Notes: generated by a model from the sequence alone, not told the origin. DNA of 64,000 nucleotides from BOG-1155 sp963717985 (GCA_963717985.1 CAVQYC010000001.1:372001-436000); one strand, 5' to 3'. Shown: positions 8,229 through 16,799, numbered from the stretch's first letter. Program-made: numbers and translations.

Positions 8229-10157
8229 ATGGCGCAGATAACTACACCCGCCGAATTGGAAGAATTCAGAAAGGGCATCCTGTCGAAAAGAGACCCGAAT
8301 AAGCCTTGCATTACACTCTGTTCCGGATCTGCGTGCAATGCCTCCGGCAGCCTCGATGTCGCTGCGGCTCTCTCAGAGGAGATCACAAAGCAAGGCTTAA
8401 GCGCTTCCGTGGACATCAGGAGGACCGGCTGCCATGGTTTTTGCGAGAGGGGTCCTATCATAGTCATTCACCCTGAGGAGATATGTTATTTCAACATAGA
8501 GCCCAAGGACGTTGCCGAGATTATCTCCGAGACCATAAAAGAGCATAAGGTCGTGGAGCGCCTGCTCTATACCGACCCCGGCACAAATGAAAAGATAGTC
8601 CATGAATCCGAGATCCCCTTTTATAAATACCAGGAGCGGATTGTTTTCGGTTCCAACAGCAAAATCGATCCCAAGAGCATCGACGACTATCTGGCAATCG
8701 GCGGTTATTCCGCGTTAGCCAAGGCCCTTACCGGGATGAGCGCCGAGCAGGTACTGGGGGAAGTCAAAAAAGCCAACCTGCGCGGTAGGGGAGGCGGCGG
8801 CTTCCCCGCGGGGAGCAAGTGGGAAGGGTCCCGCAATGCCCCCGGCGAGATAAAGTATGTGATTGTCAACGCGGACGAGGGGGACCCCGGAGCGTATATG
8901 GATAGGAGCGTGCTCGAGGGGAACCCTCACTCGGTTCTGGAGGGATTGACCATCGGGGCCTATGCCGTCGGCTCCCACGAGGGCTATATCTACGTCCGGC
9001 AGGAATACCCCCTGGCGGTGGAGAATGTCAACCTGGCCATCAGAAAGGCTGAGGAGTACGGCTTTCTTGGGAAAAATATCCTTGGCTCAGGCTTTGATTT
9101 CATTGTCAAGGTGCACCAGGGGGCCGGCGCTTTTGTCTGCGGTGAATCGACTGCCCTGATGACGGCATTGGAAGGCAGGGCAGGAGAGCCCAGACCGAAG
9201 TATGTCCGCTCCAACGTCGTGGGCCTTTGGGGCAGACCCAGCGTGTTGAATAATGTCGAGACCTGGGCCAATGTGCCGCTTATCATCAACAACGGCGCCG
9301 ACTGGTTCACCCAACTGGGGACCGAAAGCAGCAAGGGCACGAAGATTTTCTCATTGGTAGGCAAGATAACCAATACCGGTCTTGTGGAAGTACCCATGGG
9401 CACGCCCTTGAGAGATATTATCTTCAAGATAGGCGGTGGGATCCCCGGAGGCAAAAAGTTCAAGGCGGTGCAGACCGGGGGACCCTCCGGAGGATGTATC
9501 CCTGAGGAACTCCTGGATCTGCCGGTCGGTTTCGACGAGCTCACCAAGGCCGGCTCGATGATGGGGTCGGGTGGGATGATCGTCATGGATGAAGATACCT
9601 GTATGCCCGATGTCGCCAGGTACTTCCTCGACTTCCTCACCGATGAATCCTGCGGCAAATGTGTCCCCTGCCGTGAAGGCATGAGACAGATGCTTAAGAT
9701 TCTCACTAATATAACCCAGGGGAAGGGAAAAGAGGGTGACATCGAGCTTTTGGAGGAGCTGGCCGAGACAGCCCAGGAAGCCGCCCTTTGCGCCTTGGGC
9801 AAGAGTTCCCCCAACCCATTCCTGAGCACGTTAAAATACTTCAGAGATGAGTATGAGGCGCATGTGAAGGAGAAAAGGTGCCCGGCCCTCTCCTGCAAGG
9901 AGCTGATCGCGTTCCATATTGACCCGGGTAAGTGCCAGGCCTGCATGGTGTGCCTTAAGAAGTGCCCTGCCGAGGCTATTACGGGCGGCAAAAACCTGAT
10001 CAGTATAATCGACCAGGAGAAATGCACAAAGTGCGGAACGTGCTTTGAAGTGTGCCCCCCTCGCTTTCGTGCGGTGAAGAAGATTTCCGGCGAGCCCGTG
10101 CCGCCTCCTATTCCTGAAGAAGCGAGAACGATAGTCAGGGAGAGTAAACAAAAATGA
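8229..10157 (+). CDS. bamH: BamH, NuoF-like NADH/FMN subunit
   Basis: A 642-residue protein with, in order: a thioredoxin-like [2Fe-2S] domain (CSGSACNASG near residue 28, RRTGCHGFCERGP near residue 64), the NuoF core with the glycine-rich NADH/FMN motif GRGGGGFPAGSKWEG near residue 182 and NADEGDPGAYMDRS near residue 216, an SLBB segment, the 4Fe-4S motif SCGKCVPCREGM near residue 475, and two C-terminal ferredoxin motifs (CQACMVCLKKCP, CTKCGTCFEVCP). This layout is that of NuoF/HndC/HoxF-type subunits in bifurcating or NAD-dependent complexes. It should exchange electrons between NAD(H) and the Bam core. It overlaps bamI by 4 bases. Confidence 0.9.
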   Translation: MAQITTPAELEEFRKGILSKRDPNKPCITLCSGSACNASGSLDVAAALSEEITKQGLSASVDIRRTGCHGFCERGPIIVIHPEEICYFNIEPKDVAEIISETIKEHKVVERLLYTDPGTNEKIVHESEIPFYKYQERIVFGSNSKIDPKSIDDYLAIGGYSALAKALTGMSAEQVLGEVKKANLRGRGGGGFPAGSKWEGSRNAPGEIKYVIVNADEGDPGAYMDRSVLEGNPHSVLEGLTIGAYAVGSHEGYIYVRQEYPLAVENVNLAIRKAEEYGFLGKNILGSGFDFIVKVHQGAGAFVCGESTALMTALEGRAGEPRPKYVRSNVVGLWGRPSVLNNVETWANVPLIINNGADWFTQLGTESSKGTKIFSLVGKITNTGLVEVPMGTPLRDIIFKIGGGIPGGKKFKAVQTGGPSGGCIPEELLDLPVGFDELTKAGSMMGSGGMIVMDEDTCMPDVARYFLDFLTDESCGKCVPCREGMRQMLKILTNITQGKGKEGDIELLEELAETAQEAALCALGKSSPNPFLSTLKYFRDEYEAHVKEKRCPALSCKELIAFHIDPGKCQACMVCLKKCPAEAITGGKNLISIIDQEKCTKCGTCFEVCPPRFRAVKKISGEPVPPPIPEEARTIVRESKQK

Positions 10158-10768
10158 GTGAAATCCTCTTACAGATCGATGGAAAAGAAGTGACGGCAAA
10201 GGAAGGGATGACCCTCCTGGAGGCAGCGCAAAGTGCCGGAATACACATCCCTACACTTTGTTACCACGAGAAATTAGAGCCTTATGGTGGTTGCCGGCTT
10301 TGCATAGTAGAACTGGAAATGCGCGGCTGGACAAGACTCGTTGTCTCCTGCGTCTACCCGGTAGAAAAGAATCTGGTCGTAAGGACCAGATCCGAGAAGG
10401 TGGATAGAATCCGCAAAATGATCCTGCAGTTGTTGCTGGCTCATGCTCCCGATGCGTTCGATTTGCAGGATTTGGCTCAAGAGTATGGAGCAGACAGAAA
10501 CCGCTTTGAAAAAGAGGCATCATTCTGCGTTCATTGCGGTCTCTGCGTAAGATACTGCGCCGAGGTCAAAAAGAAGCACGCCGTTGGATTTGTTGACAGA
10601 GGAATAAGGAAAGAGATCAGCTTCATTCCGGAGATAGCATCTAAGGAGTGCTGGAACTGCAAGGAATGTTTTCCCCTCTGTCCTACAGAGGCACTCCAGG
10701 CAGCCTACGTCTTAGCCAAAGCCCTCGCGTTTCCCTCACCTGCCGCGGAGGCGGGGTCAGGGGGATAG
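10154..10768 (+). CDS. bamI: BamI, short NuoG/HoxU-like Fe-S subunit
   Basis: A 204-residue protein with an N-terminal [2Fe-2S] ferredoxin domain (LCYHEKLEPYGGCRLC near residues 36-50, then VSCVYP), followed by CVHCGLCVRYC near residue 124 and CWNCKECFPLC near residue 165. It corresponds to the N-terminal part of NuoG without the molybdopterin-like domain, as in HoxU and in known BamI proteins. The start overlaps the end of bamH (ATGA), so it is translationally coupled. It is the last gene of the bam operon in the window; the next gene is convergent. Confidence 0.85.
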   Translation: MSEILLQIDGKEVTAKEGMTLLEAAQSAGIHIPTLCYHEKLEPYGGCRLCIVELEMRGWTRLVVSCVYPVEKNLVVRTRSEKVDRIRKMILQLLLAHAPDAFDLQDLAQEYGADRNRFEKEASFCVHCGLCVRYCAEVKKKHAVGFVDRGIRKEISFIPEIASKECWNCKECFPLCPTEALQAAYVLAKALAFPSPAAEAGSGG

Positions 10769-10854
10769 GGGAGGGGTAGTACTCTTCAGGAACGGAATCA
10801 AGATAGGCTCAGGGCTGGGAGCCGCAGATCGTCGACGGTCACTTCTCGTGACTA

Positions 10855-12603
10855 TCACCCAAAAAGCCCCTCCGAGGCGTCGTATACAATCCTTCCGTCC
10901 ACGATCGTCATGAGTACCGGGATGCCCCCTATCCGATGGGCATCGACCGTCAAGATGTCTTCAGCAAGCACGCATAAATCGGCAAATTTCCCTTTCTCGA
11001 TAGATCCTTTCACGTCGTCCATCAAATCCTGCCAAGCCCCGTTTATGGTGTAGGCCCTGATGGCCTCCTGTCTCGTGAGGCACTGTTCCTGTCCGTATAC
11101 CTTCCCGGTGCCTACAGCCTCCCTCAAAACGGCGGCCTGGATACCCTCTCGCCAATTGGGGTAGGTGACGGGCATGTCGGAGCTGAAGGTCAATCGGACA
11201 CCGCTCTTCATTGCCGCCTTGAAGGGCCAGTCCCAGATCAGCCTCTTGTCGCCGATCAGGTGGGCCTGAGCCTCCGCGATGATCGGAAATATGGCAGGCT
11301 GCATGTTAAGACCGATTCGATGCTCGGCTGCCCGCTCCAGATCGGCCTGGCTGATGAGCTCACCGTGAATGATATAGTGCCGTGGGTTTATGGCGGGACG
11401 TTTCTTGAGGGCCTCAATGAAACCGTCCATGGTTACCTTAATAGCCCTGTCACCCGTCGCGTGCACACCTACCTGAAATCCCTTCTCGTGGGACGCCATG
11501 ATCATTTCCTTAAGCGCATCGGTCTTCTCCTGGTCACTCTTACCGCCGACCACGAGCGAACCGTAGCCGCCACCCGAGCCTGGTTCGTACTCCTCCATCA
11601 ACCATCCTGTTTTGTTGAGGGGGATGCCATCGGCAAAGATTTTGATCCCGGGGAACCTCAACCACTTCTCATCGATATCACCCGGTATCTCGAGCCCCTC
11701 AAGCCCGCGCCGGAAATCTTCGATATTTACCGCTCCGTAGTCCCCGAAAAGGAGGAGTATCGAAAACCGGGCGGTGAACCGGCCCTCCCGGTAAAGGTCG
11801 GTATATGCGTTCAACACCTGTTCCCCGAGGAGGCCCCTAAACATGCTGTTGCCGCCTGGACCGAGGGCAGACTCGACGGCGGTCGTGATCCCCTCCTTTC
11901 CGAGCACCTCCATGATTCGTCCTATTGCCTTCCTTGTCTCCTCCACCGTCATGCGCGGTGCGGCGCTCATGACTAATGCTTCGGCGGCAAGCTCCTTGAA
12001 CAGGCCCGTGGGCTCTCCGGTGCCGGCCTCTCTGTCGACCACCCCACCGTCAGGGTCGGGGGTCTTCTTTGTGACGCCCGCCATCTCCATCGCCTTGCCG
12101 TTTGCCCACACGGCGTGCCCGGAAAAATCGACAAAGAGGACCGGATTGTCTGGTGAAACAGGGTCAAGGTCATGTTTTGTGGGCACTCTCGTCTTATCTT
12201 CTCTGCATTCCTGCAGCGAGCCGTAGTCCCACCCGAATCCCCAAATCCATTCACCGGGCTTCATGTTCTTGACTTCCTTCTCCAGCAGGGCTACGGCGTC
12301 TCTGATCGATCCTACGGCCGGGGACCTCAGACTGATCGCGAAAGGCGGGTTCGTCGCGGCCAACCATACAGGGTGTCCATGGTTATCGATGATTCCCGGC
12401 AAGATACATTTGCCTCTTAAGTTGAGGACCCTTGTTTCCGATCCGATGAGTCCTTCGATCTCCCCGTCGGTCCCGACTTCGAGAATTCTTCCTCTTCTTA
12501 CGGCAATCGCTTCTTTGATGGAGAAGTTGCCGTCAACGGTGATTACCTTTGCATTCCTCACTACCAGGTCCGCTATCAGCTTTTCATTGTTTTCTGCGCT
12601 CAT
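10855..12603 (-). CDS. Amidohydrolase family protein (YtcJ-like, Amidohydro_3)
   Basis: A 582-residue metal-dependent amidohydrolase of the YtcJ type. It has the N-terminal beta-sandwich start (ADLVVRNAKVITVDGNF), the metal-binding strand GIIDNHGHPV near residue 72, a lysine-independent Amidohydro_3 core, VHATGDRAIKVTMDGF near residue 373, IIHGELIS, and SSDMPVTYPNWREG near residue 470. Members hydrolyse amide, imide or ester bonds of small molecules; the substrate cannot be told from sequence. The start has a GGAGG ribosome-binding site. It lies 76 bases downstream of a livF gene on the same strand, so it was probably the last gene of a transporter operon and may act on the imported compound. 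Confidence 0.82.
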   Translation of the reverse strand: MSAENNEKLIADLVVRNAKVITVDGNFSIKEAIAVRRGRILEVGTDGEIEGLIGSETRVLNLRGKCILPGIIDNHGHPVWLAATNPPFAISLRSPAVGSIRDAVALLEKEVKNMKPGEWIWGFGWDYGSLQECREDKTRVPTKHDLDPVSPDNPVLFVDFSGHAVWANGKAMEMAGVTKKTPDPDGGVVDREAGTGEPTGLFKELAAEALVMSAAPRMTVEETRKAIGRIMEVLGKEGITTAVESALGPGGNSMFRGLLGEQVLNAYTDLYREGRFTARFSILLLFGDYGAVNIEDFRRGLEGLEIPGDIDEKWLRFPGIKIFADGIPLNKTGWLMEEYEPGSGGGYGSLVVGGKSDQEKTDALKEMIMASHEKGFQVGVHATGDRAIKVTMDGFIEALKKRPAINPRHYIIHGELISQADLERAAEHRIGLNMQPAIFPIIAEAQAHLIGDKRLIWDWPFKAAMKSGVRLTFSSDMPVTYPNWREGIQAAVLREAVGTGKVYGQEQCLTRQEAIRAYTINGAWQDLMDDVKGSIEKGKFADLCVLAEDILTVDAHRIGGIPVLMTIVDGRIVYDASEGLFG

Positions 12604-12679
12604 TGTGTCCTCCCCATGCTATCGGACTATTCCTTCTCGATCCCTTTGGCCTTCAATCATCAATCCTAGGTCCTCGTGT

Positions 12680-13387
12680 TCACTGCCCCAGATAGGCCTT
12701 CTTTACGTGATCGCTGTACATCAAGTCCTTTGCCGGTCCGTGGAGCACGATCGATCCCATCTCAAGGACATAGCCCCGGTGGGCCAGTCTGAGAGCCAGA
12801 CGGGCGTTCTGCTCTACCAACAGGATGCTCGTGCCTCTCTCATTGATCTGCGCTATGGCCCTGCCGATCTCTTTCACCGCGATCGGCGAAAGGCCCGAAG
12901 AGGGTTCGTCGAGGAGAAGGAGTTTCGGCCTACCCATCAAGGCGCACGAGATGGCGAGAAGCTGCTGTTCCCCTCCGCTCAGGGTACCCGCCTGTTGCTT
13001 TCCCCTCTCCCCCAGCCGTGGAAAGCGCCGCTCAAGCTCTTTCATCTCCTCATCTATGCCCACCCGATCTTTGCGCAAAAATGCCCCCAGCTTCAAGTTT
13101 TCCGCAACGGACATGTAGGGGAATAAACCTCTTCCCTGAGGCACGTGAATAATACCCCGCCTCACTATCTCCTGGGAGGGCAGGACGTCGATCCTCTGGC
13201 CGTCAAAGAAGATCTCTCCGGCCACGGGCTTTTTCAATCCCGATATAGTGCGCAGAGTGGTGGTTTTCCCGGCGCCGTTGCTCCCGATCAAGGTGACGAT
13301 CTCACCGCGCCCGACCTCAATGGATACACCCTTCAATATCTGGGCGCCTCCGTAGTTAACGCGCAGATCCTTGATTTCAAAGAGCAT
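12680..13387 (-). CDS. livF: Branched-chain amino acid-type ABC transporter ATPase LivF (orphaned copy)
   Basis: A 235-residue ABC ATPase of the LivF type: Walker A GSNGAGKTT near residue 34, signature LSGGEQQLLAI near residue 133, Walker B LLLLDEPSSGLSP near residue 153, switch His region LLVEQNARLALRLAHRGYVL. Its start lies inside the end of the livG remnant, the usual livG-livF coupling. The permease, most of livG and the binding-protein gene are missing because an insertion sequence follows upstream. It may therefore be inactive alone, or work with the complete liv system at 32972-37643. Confidence 0.88.
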   Translation of the reverse strand: MLFEIKDLRVNYGGAQILKGVSIEVGRGEIVTLIGSNGAGKTTTLRTISGLKKPVAGEIFFDGQRIDVLPSQEIVRRGIIHVPQGRGLFPYMSVAENLKLGAFLRKDRVGIDEEMKELERRFPRLGERGKQQAGTLSGGEQQLLAISCALMGRPKLLLLDEPSSGLSPIAVKEIGRAIAQINERGTSILLVEQNARLALRLAHRGYVLEMGSIVLHGPAKDLMYSDHVKKAYLGQ

Positions 13388-13596
13388 CGTCTACCCCAAG
13401 ATAAGCTTCGATTACGGCCCGGTCTTCTATGACCTCTCCCGGCGTCCCCTCTATCATCTTTCTCCCATAGTTGAGCACGACGGCCCGATCACAAAGGCCC
13501 AGGACCGCCTTCATGTTGTGCTCCACCACGACCGTAGTGATGCCTCGTGTGTCCCTCAGCGACTTTACCAGCGATATCATGTTGTTCGTTTCTTGA
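13377..13596 (-). pseudogene. livG: livG C-terminal fragment cut by insertion sequence
   Basis: About 73 residues of a LivG-type ATPase C-terminus: QETNNMISLVKSL, then TTVVVEHNMKAVLGL (the switch-His region) and the typical end AVIEAYLGVDD. The reading frame runs straight into the left end of the IS1182-type element near 13597, where LivG proteins normally have NPQET after Walker B. Walker A, signature and Walker B are all gone. The other side of the element does not carry the missing livG part, so the insertion was accompanied by deletion or rearrangement. The internal ATG at 13580 could allow a 67-residue peptide, but not an ATPase. Confidence 0.85.
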
Positions 13597-13607
13597 TTCC
13601 TGAGAAG
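13597..13607 (+). repeat. Left terminal inverted repeat of IS1182 element 1
   Basis: TTCCTGAGAAG, the inverted partner of 15421-15431. The livG frame ends just outside it, which places the element boundary at about this base. Confidence 0.65.
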
Positions 13608-13635
13608 AAAGTGCCCTTTCTGAAAGGATCAATCG

Positions 13636-15381
13636 TCACCATCGTTGTGTTACCACCATCGTGAAGATGAACTTCTTAGGCAAGGACACGCCAACTATTT
13701 CGGTCCAGAATACCTTCATGCTAATACAAAGAGACGATATGCAGCCTTCCAGGGTCTTTTTCAAGGCCCAAGGGGCCTTGGCCCACCTCTTTATGTTGCA
13801 GGCGATCAGCTTGCATGCCACGGCAAAGCATACTTTTGCCAGCCGGCGCACCCGAAGTCTGCCGATTCCGTGCGCTCGTTTCAGTTCGGAGTTCGTTGCT
13901 TCGATCCCTGCACGAATCTTGTACCGGTCCTTCCATTCAGTGGTCTGCTGGATGGCATACATCTGATCCCGCAGGCGAAGCTCGGCAGTGATCTCCAGAC
14001 GAAAGTCCCCGACCGTTTCACGGGCCTGGCAGCCTTTGTTGCGGTGGTTCGGAGCTCTTACCGGGCACCTATCGAGCATCGTGCACGATCGACAGGCGTT
14101 TCCGTCAAAGATCGCATGGAGAGAACGACGGGTGCTGTTGTTGCCGCTCAGTATGCGATGGTCTATGGGACTATTACCCATGGGACATCGGGTCACCAAA
14201 CCTTCCGAGTCGAAGGAGAAAAGGTCTCTGCCCACGATATCGTCGGAGAGCCTGCTGCGGTTGACGGGCGTGACGAATTCGATACCTTGCTCTATGACCT
14301 TTGCCGCTGAAGGGACAGACGGATAACCGCCGTCGGCAAAGAGCGCTTCGGGCTTCAACCCGGCAGCCTCCAAACGTTCGATAACAGGAAGGGCCTTGCC
14401 GATGTCGGATCTGGCGGCGCCATGCACCTCATAGTCTGTGATGATTTCGGTTTTTCCGGTATTCTTGCACGTCTCCGTAACATGAAGGCTGTATCCCGGC
14501 CCTTTATGTCCGCAGGACGCATCCGGGTCGTAAGGGGATTGAAGGGTTGCTCCTTCACTCTTTTTCTTCACCTGGACCTTGGACGATTCTTGGTCTGAGG
14601 TGAATTCGCATTGTTCGGAGAAAAGGCGCTTCAACAATTGGTACGGCTCATTGCCTGTAAGTTCATTATCCTTCTCGAAGATAACAATAAGGTCATAGAG
14701 ATACTGCGCCAGTTCTTCCAGCTTGATCTTCTGCTCGGCCGGACCCAATCCGAACCAACCCTCGGGTTCGCTTGAATGCCATTCCTGAATTGCCTTCGGG
14801 ACTCTCGACAATTGATCTTCATTCAGACTCTTGAGAAACTGGGTGAGCGTATTCGAGAATAGAGCCAATCTGCCTCGTACACGAATGTTCGAGATTATGT
14901 GGGTAGAATCAAGCCGCTGGCTGGAAGACGAGAGGCCAAGTTTGCTTATCGCTGAATCTCTGATATTGTCGAATACATGGCGGACCAGCTTCATCTCCGG
15001 GTCTTTGGCGGCCAATCGCCTGCGGAACTCTACAAGAGAGCGACGGGACAAATAATCTTCCTCATCGCTGACATCCAAGGCGTATCGCCACCGGGTGTCA
15101 AAGCTGAAGGTGTCGAGGGCCTCCTGGTCACTCAAGTTGCTCCACTCCTGAAGGAGACACAAACCCAAAAGACGCGCAACGCTGAAATTAGGCCGGCCTG
15201 TTGTGCCGTACAGAATCGCATAGCGATCTTCGTTCCTGAACAGGATTGGAAATACCTCGCCTCTAAACAGGTGAGCCCATGAAGACTCAAGACGGTTCCG
15301 CAAAGAGGGGGACACCTGCGTCTCCACGCCGAGTAGTTTTTGTTGAGGTGGTGTTTTCTTATACATGACATATTCTATCAT
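13636..15381 (-). CDS. IS1182-family transposase
   Basis: A 581-residue transposase with the DUF772-type N-terminal domain (GRPNFSVARLLGLCLLQEW, then TFSFDTRWRYALDV) and a DDE domain (RLDSTHIISNIRVRGR with the first Asp; FADGGYPS with a later Asp; GIEATNSELKRAHGIGRLR with the Glu). It also has a CRSCTMLDRCPV metal-binding-like cluster seen in this family. The length is normal and there is no frameshift, so it may still be active. The start is either the ATG at 15381 or the one five codons later; neither has a strong ribosome-binding site. Confidence 0.88.
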   Translation of the reverse strand: MIEYVMYKKTPPQQKLLGVETQVSPSLRNRLESSWAHLFRGEVFPILFRNEDRYAILYGTTGRPNFSVARLLGLCLLQEWSNLSDQEALDTFSFDTRWRYALDVSDEEDYLSRRSLVEFRRRLAAKDPEMKLVRHVFDNIRDSAISKLGLSSSSQRLDSTHIISNIRVRGRLALFSNTLTQFLKSLNEDQLSRVPKAIQEWHSSEPEGWFGLGPAEQKIKLEELAQYLYDLIVIFEKDNELTGNEPYQLLKRLFSEQCEFTSDQESSKVQVKKKSEGATLQSPYDPDASCGHKGPGYSLHVTETCKNTGKTEIITDYEVHGAARSDIGKALPVIERLEAAGLKPEALFADGGYPSVPSAAKVIEQGIEFVTPVNRSRLSDDIVGRDLFSFDSEGLVTRCPMGNSPIDHRILSGNNSTRRSLHAIFDGNACRSCTMLDRCPVRAPNHRNKGCQARETVGDFRLEITAELRLRDQMYAIQQTTEWKDRYKIRAGIEATNSELKRAHGIGRLRVRRLAKVCFAVACKLIACNIKRWAKAPWALKKTLEGCISSLCISMKVFWTEIVGVSLPKKFIFTMVVTQRW

Positions 15382-15420
15382 TGTATGTAATTAAATACAA
15401 TAGTTATTTGTGGAGAGTTA

Positions 15421-15431
15421 CTTCTCAGGAA
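15421..15431 (-). repeat. Right terminal inverted repeat of IS1182 element 1
   Basis: CTTCTCAGGAA on the + strand, complementary to 13597-13607. Beyond it lies non-coding sequence unrelated to livG. Confidence 0.65.
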
Positions 15432-15805
15432 TCACATTTCACGAGCGTCCCCAAGCTCCCCCCCAGCAAGGGCGGGGAATAAAATTAGGGTCATCAGTTT
15501 CCTTACATACTTTTATGCCTGCGGGGTGACTCTCTCTTCCACCTACAAGTGGTGTTTCAACGTCTCAGAATTTTTATCGAATACCAAGTGTTAATCACTA
15601 TCGTCAGCGTAGGTTCTATTTTAGCAGGGAAGAGAGGGCGGACGTCAGCGCGCTACGTCATAGGATCTCGGGGGACCAATGGTTAGCGCTCAAAAAGAGA
15701 CAAGAGACAGACCTTTTCCGGATTGCTGGCACTAAGGAGAAAGAGTCACTATACCGGAGGATGCCTCAGAGGCAACCGGACCGCCTGATGCAGACATAGA
15801 CGGCT

Positions 15806-15821
15806 TGTAACAAACGCTACA
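15806..15821. promoter_or_regulatory. Crp/Fnr-type operator 1 upstream of DsrE-like gene
   Basis: TGTAACAAACGCTACA, a dyad of the form TGTAxC-N4-GxTACA. A TATAAT -10 box lies at 15845-15850, so the dyad is centred about 43 bases before the expected transcript start, the place used by class II Crp/Fnr activators. The same 16 bases recur at 16281. A Crp/Fnr regulator is encoded 1.6 kb downstream. Confidence 0.6.
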
Positions 15822-15844
15822 GACGGAGCCTGCTTTTCGAGGAT

Positions 15845-15850
15845 TATAAT
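15845..15850 (+). promoter_or_regulatory. -10 box of DsrE-like gene promoter
   Basis: TATAAT, 39 bases before the start codon of the DsrE-like gene. No -35 consensus is seen at the right distance; the Crp/Fnr dyad takes its place, which suggests an activator-dependent promoter. Confidence 0.5.
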
Positions 15851-15888
15851 ATCAGGGTAAGAGACTGGAAAACATTGGAGGAACTATA

Positions 15889-16230
15889 ATGGATAAGACG
15901 CATCTCTATGTATTGTGGACCAACGACAATCCCGTTACCGCAGAAAAGATGGTTTTCATGTACACGATCAATTCGCTGATCCATGGCTGGTGGGAACAGG
16001 TCACTCTCATCATCTGGGGAGCGCCGGCCAAACTGGTCAGCGAAGACCTCGCTATTCAGAAGAAGATCAGGGAGGCGCTGGATGCGGGCGTCCACATAAC
16101 CGCCTGTAAAGCGTGCGCCGATCAGTTAGGCGTCACGGAGGCTTTGGAGAAACTGCAAATTGAAGTCAAGTATTGGGGGCAGCCGTTAACTGAGGTTCTG
16201 AAGAACAACGAGTCGCTTTTGACGGTATAG
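15889..16230 (+). CDS. DsrE-family small protein with CxxC
   Basis: A 113-residue protein of the DsrE/TusD/YchN-like fold: an N-terminal strand (LYVLWTNDNPVTAEKMVFMY), a second strand (VTLIIWGAPAKLV) and the cysteine segment ITACKACADQLG with C73 and C76. Family members move sulfane sulfur or sense redox state; this one has no Dsr/Tus partners nearby, so the role is open. The start is fixed by a GGAGG ribosome-binding site. It has its own promoter with a Crp/Fnr-type dyad and stands at the head of a module with a flavin-binding protein, a DUF1638 protein and the regulator. Confidence 0.75.
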   Translation: MDKTHLYVLWTNDNPVTAEKMVFMYTINSLIHGWWEQVTLIIWGAPAKLVSEDLAIQKKIREALDAGVHITACKACADQLGVTEALEKLQIEVKYWGQPLTEVLKNNESLLTV

Positions 16231-16280
16231 GAAATCGGGCTCAGAGCGGCCGGACTCGCTGATGGGAACTTTTGACGTCT

Positions 16281-16296
16281 TGTAACAAACGCTACA
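16281..16296. promoter_or_regulatory. Crp/Fnr-type operator 2 upstream of PNPOx-like gene
   Basis: The same 16 bases as at 15806 (TGTAACAAACGCTACA). A TAGACT -10-like box follows at 16319-16324, so centre-to-box spacing is 30.5 bases, against 31.5 at the first copy. Flanking sequences differ apart from short stretches, so the copy is not simply a recent long duplication. Confidence 0.6.
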
Positions 16297-16379
16297 GCGC
16301 GACCTGCTCGACCCGGTTTAGACTATTGGCAGGCTGGATCGGAAGAGACCGGAAAGCTACTAATCGCAAGGAGGAATCC

Positions 16380-16799
16380 ATGTCGAAGGAACTGAAAGAG
16401 TATTTCAACAAGATGCCCCGTTTGGGCGCCCTTGCCACATCGGGTAAGGACGGGAAGGTCGACGTCGCCTACTTTGGCTCGGCCCGGATGCTCGACGAGA
16501 AGACGATCTTCATGGGGTGCGGCAAGAACCGGACGTTCAGTTATCTCCAGGAGAACCCCAACGCCGTCTTCGCCATCATGGAGCCGGGGCAGACCCCTCC
16601 GGAATGGAAAGGGGTGAGGGTCTACATGAAGATGACTGACTGCCAGACGTCGGGCGAGAAGCTCGACTCCCTGAAAGCGGAGCTCAGGGCAAAGGCCGGA
16701 GAGGGCGCCGCAAACATGATGCATGCGGCGATCACCTTCGAAGTCCAGGAGGTCAGGCCTTTTGCGGACTTCGGACAGAGCTGGGAGAAGTCCATATAA
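16380..16799 (+). CDS. Pyridoxamine 5'-phosphate oxidase-like flavin-binding protein
   Basis: A 139-residue split-barrel protein of the PNPOx-like superfamily. The start at 16380 is chosen because AAGGAGG lies 7 bases before it; an upstream in-frame extension to 16272 would run through the operator and is rejected. Seen are GALATSGKDGKVDVAYFGSA (strand pair 1), KTIFMGCGKNRTFSYLQENP (flavin-phosphate-binding area) and KGVRVYMKMTDCQTSGEKLD. Such small proteins bind FMN or F420-like cofactors and often act in redox stress. It has its own Crp/Fnr-type operator and is 25 bases from the next gene, with which it is probably cotranscribed. Confidence 0.78.
   Translation: MSKELKEYFNKMPRLGALATSGKDGKVDVAYFGSARMLDEKTIFMGCGKNRTFSYLQENPNAVFAIMEPGQTPPEWKGVRVYMKMTDCQTSGEKLDSLKAELRAKAGEGAANMMHAAITFEVQEVRPFADFGQSWEKSI

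Larger units (their letters stand above)
13597..15431 (-). mobile_element. IS1182-family insertion sequence (element 1)
   Basis: A DDE transposase gene is bracketed by inverted ends. The sequence TTCCTGAGAAG begins at 13597, and its complement CTTCTCAGGAA ends at 15431. The match extends three bases further outwards on both sides (TGA/TCA), which may be target or end. No direct repeat of the target is evident. The element sits in livG. A near-perfect 20-base dyad at 15381-15400, next to the transposase start, may be its promoter/operator. Confidence 0.75.
15432..15888. other. Non-coding stretch between IS1182 element 1 and the DsrE-like gene
   Basis: No convincing reading frame on either strand. 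It begins with a C-rich run and ends with the promoter of the next gene. A hairpin TGCCTC-A-GAGGCA occurs near 15763. The Crp/Fnr-type dyad at 15806 and a TATAAT at 15845 belong to the downstream gene. The first 350 bases may be degraded remains of an older mobile element; I cannot name it. Confidence 0.5.

Noticed and set aside
16272..16379. Upstream extension of the PNPOx-like gene
   Set aside because: It would cover the Crp/Fnr-type dyad and -10 box; AAGGAGG before 16380 fixes the start.
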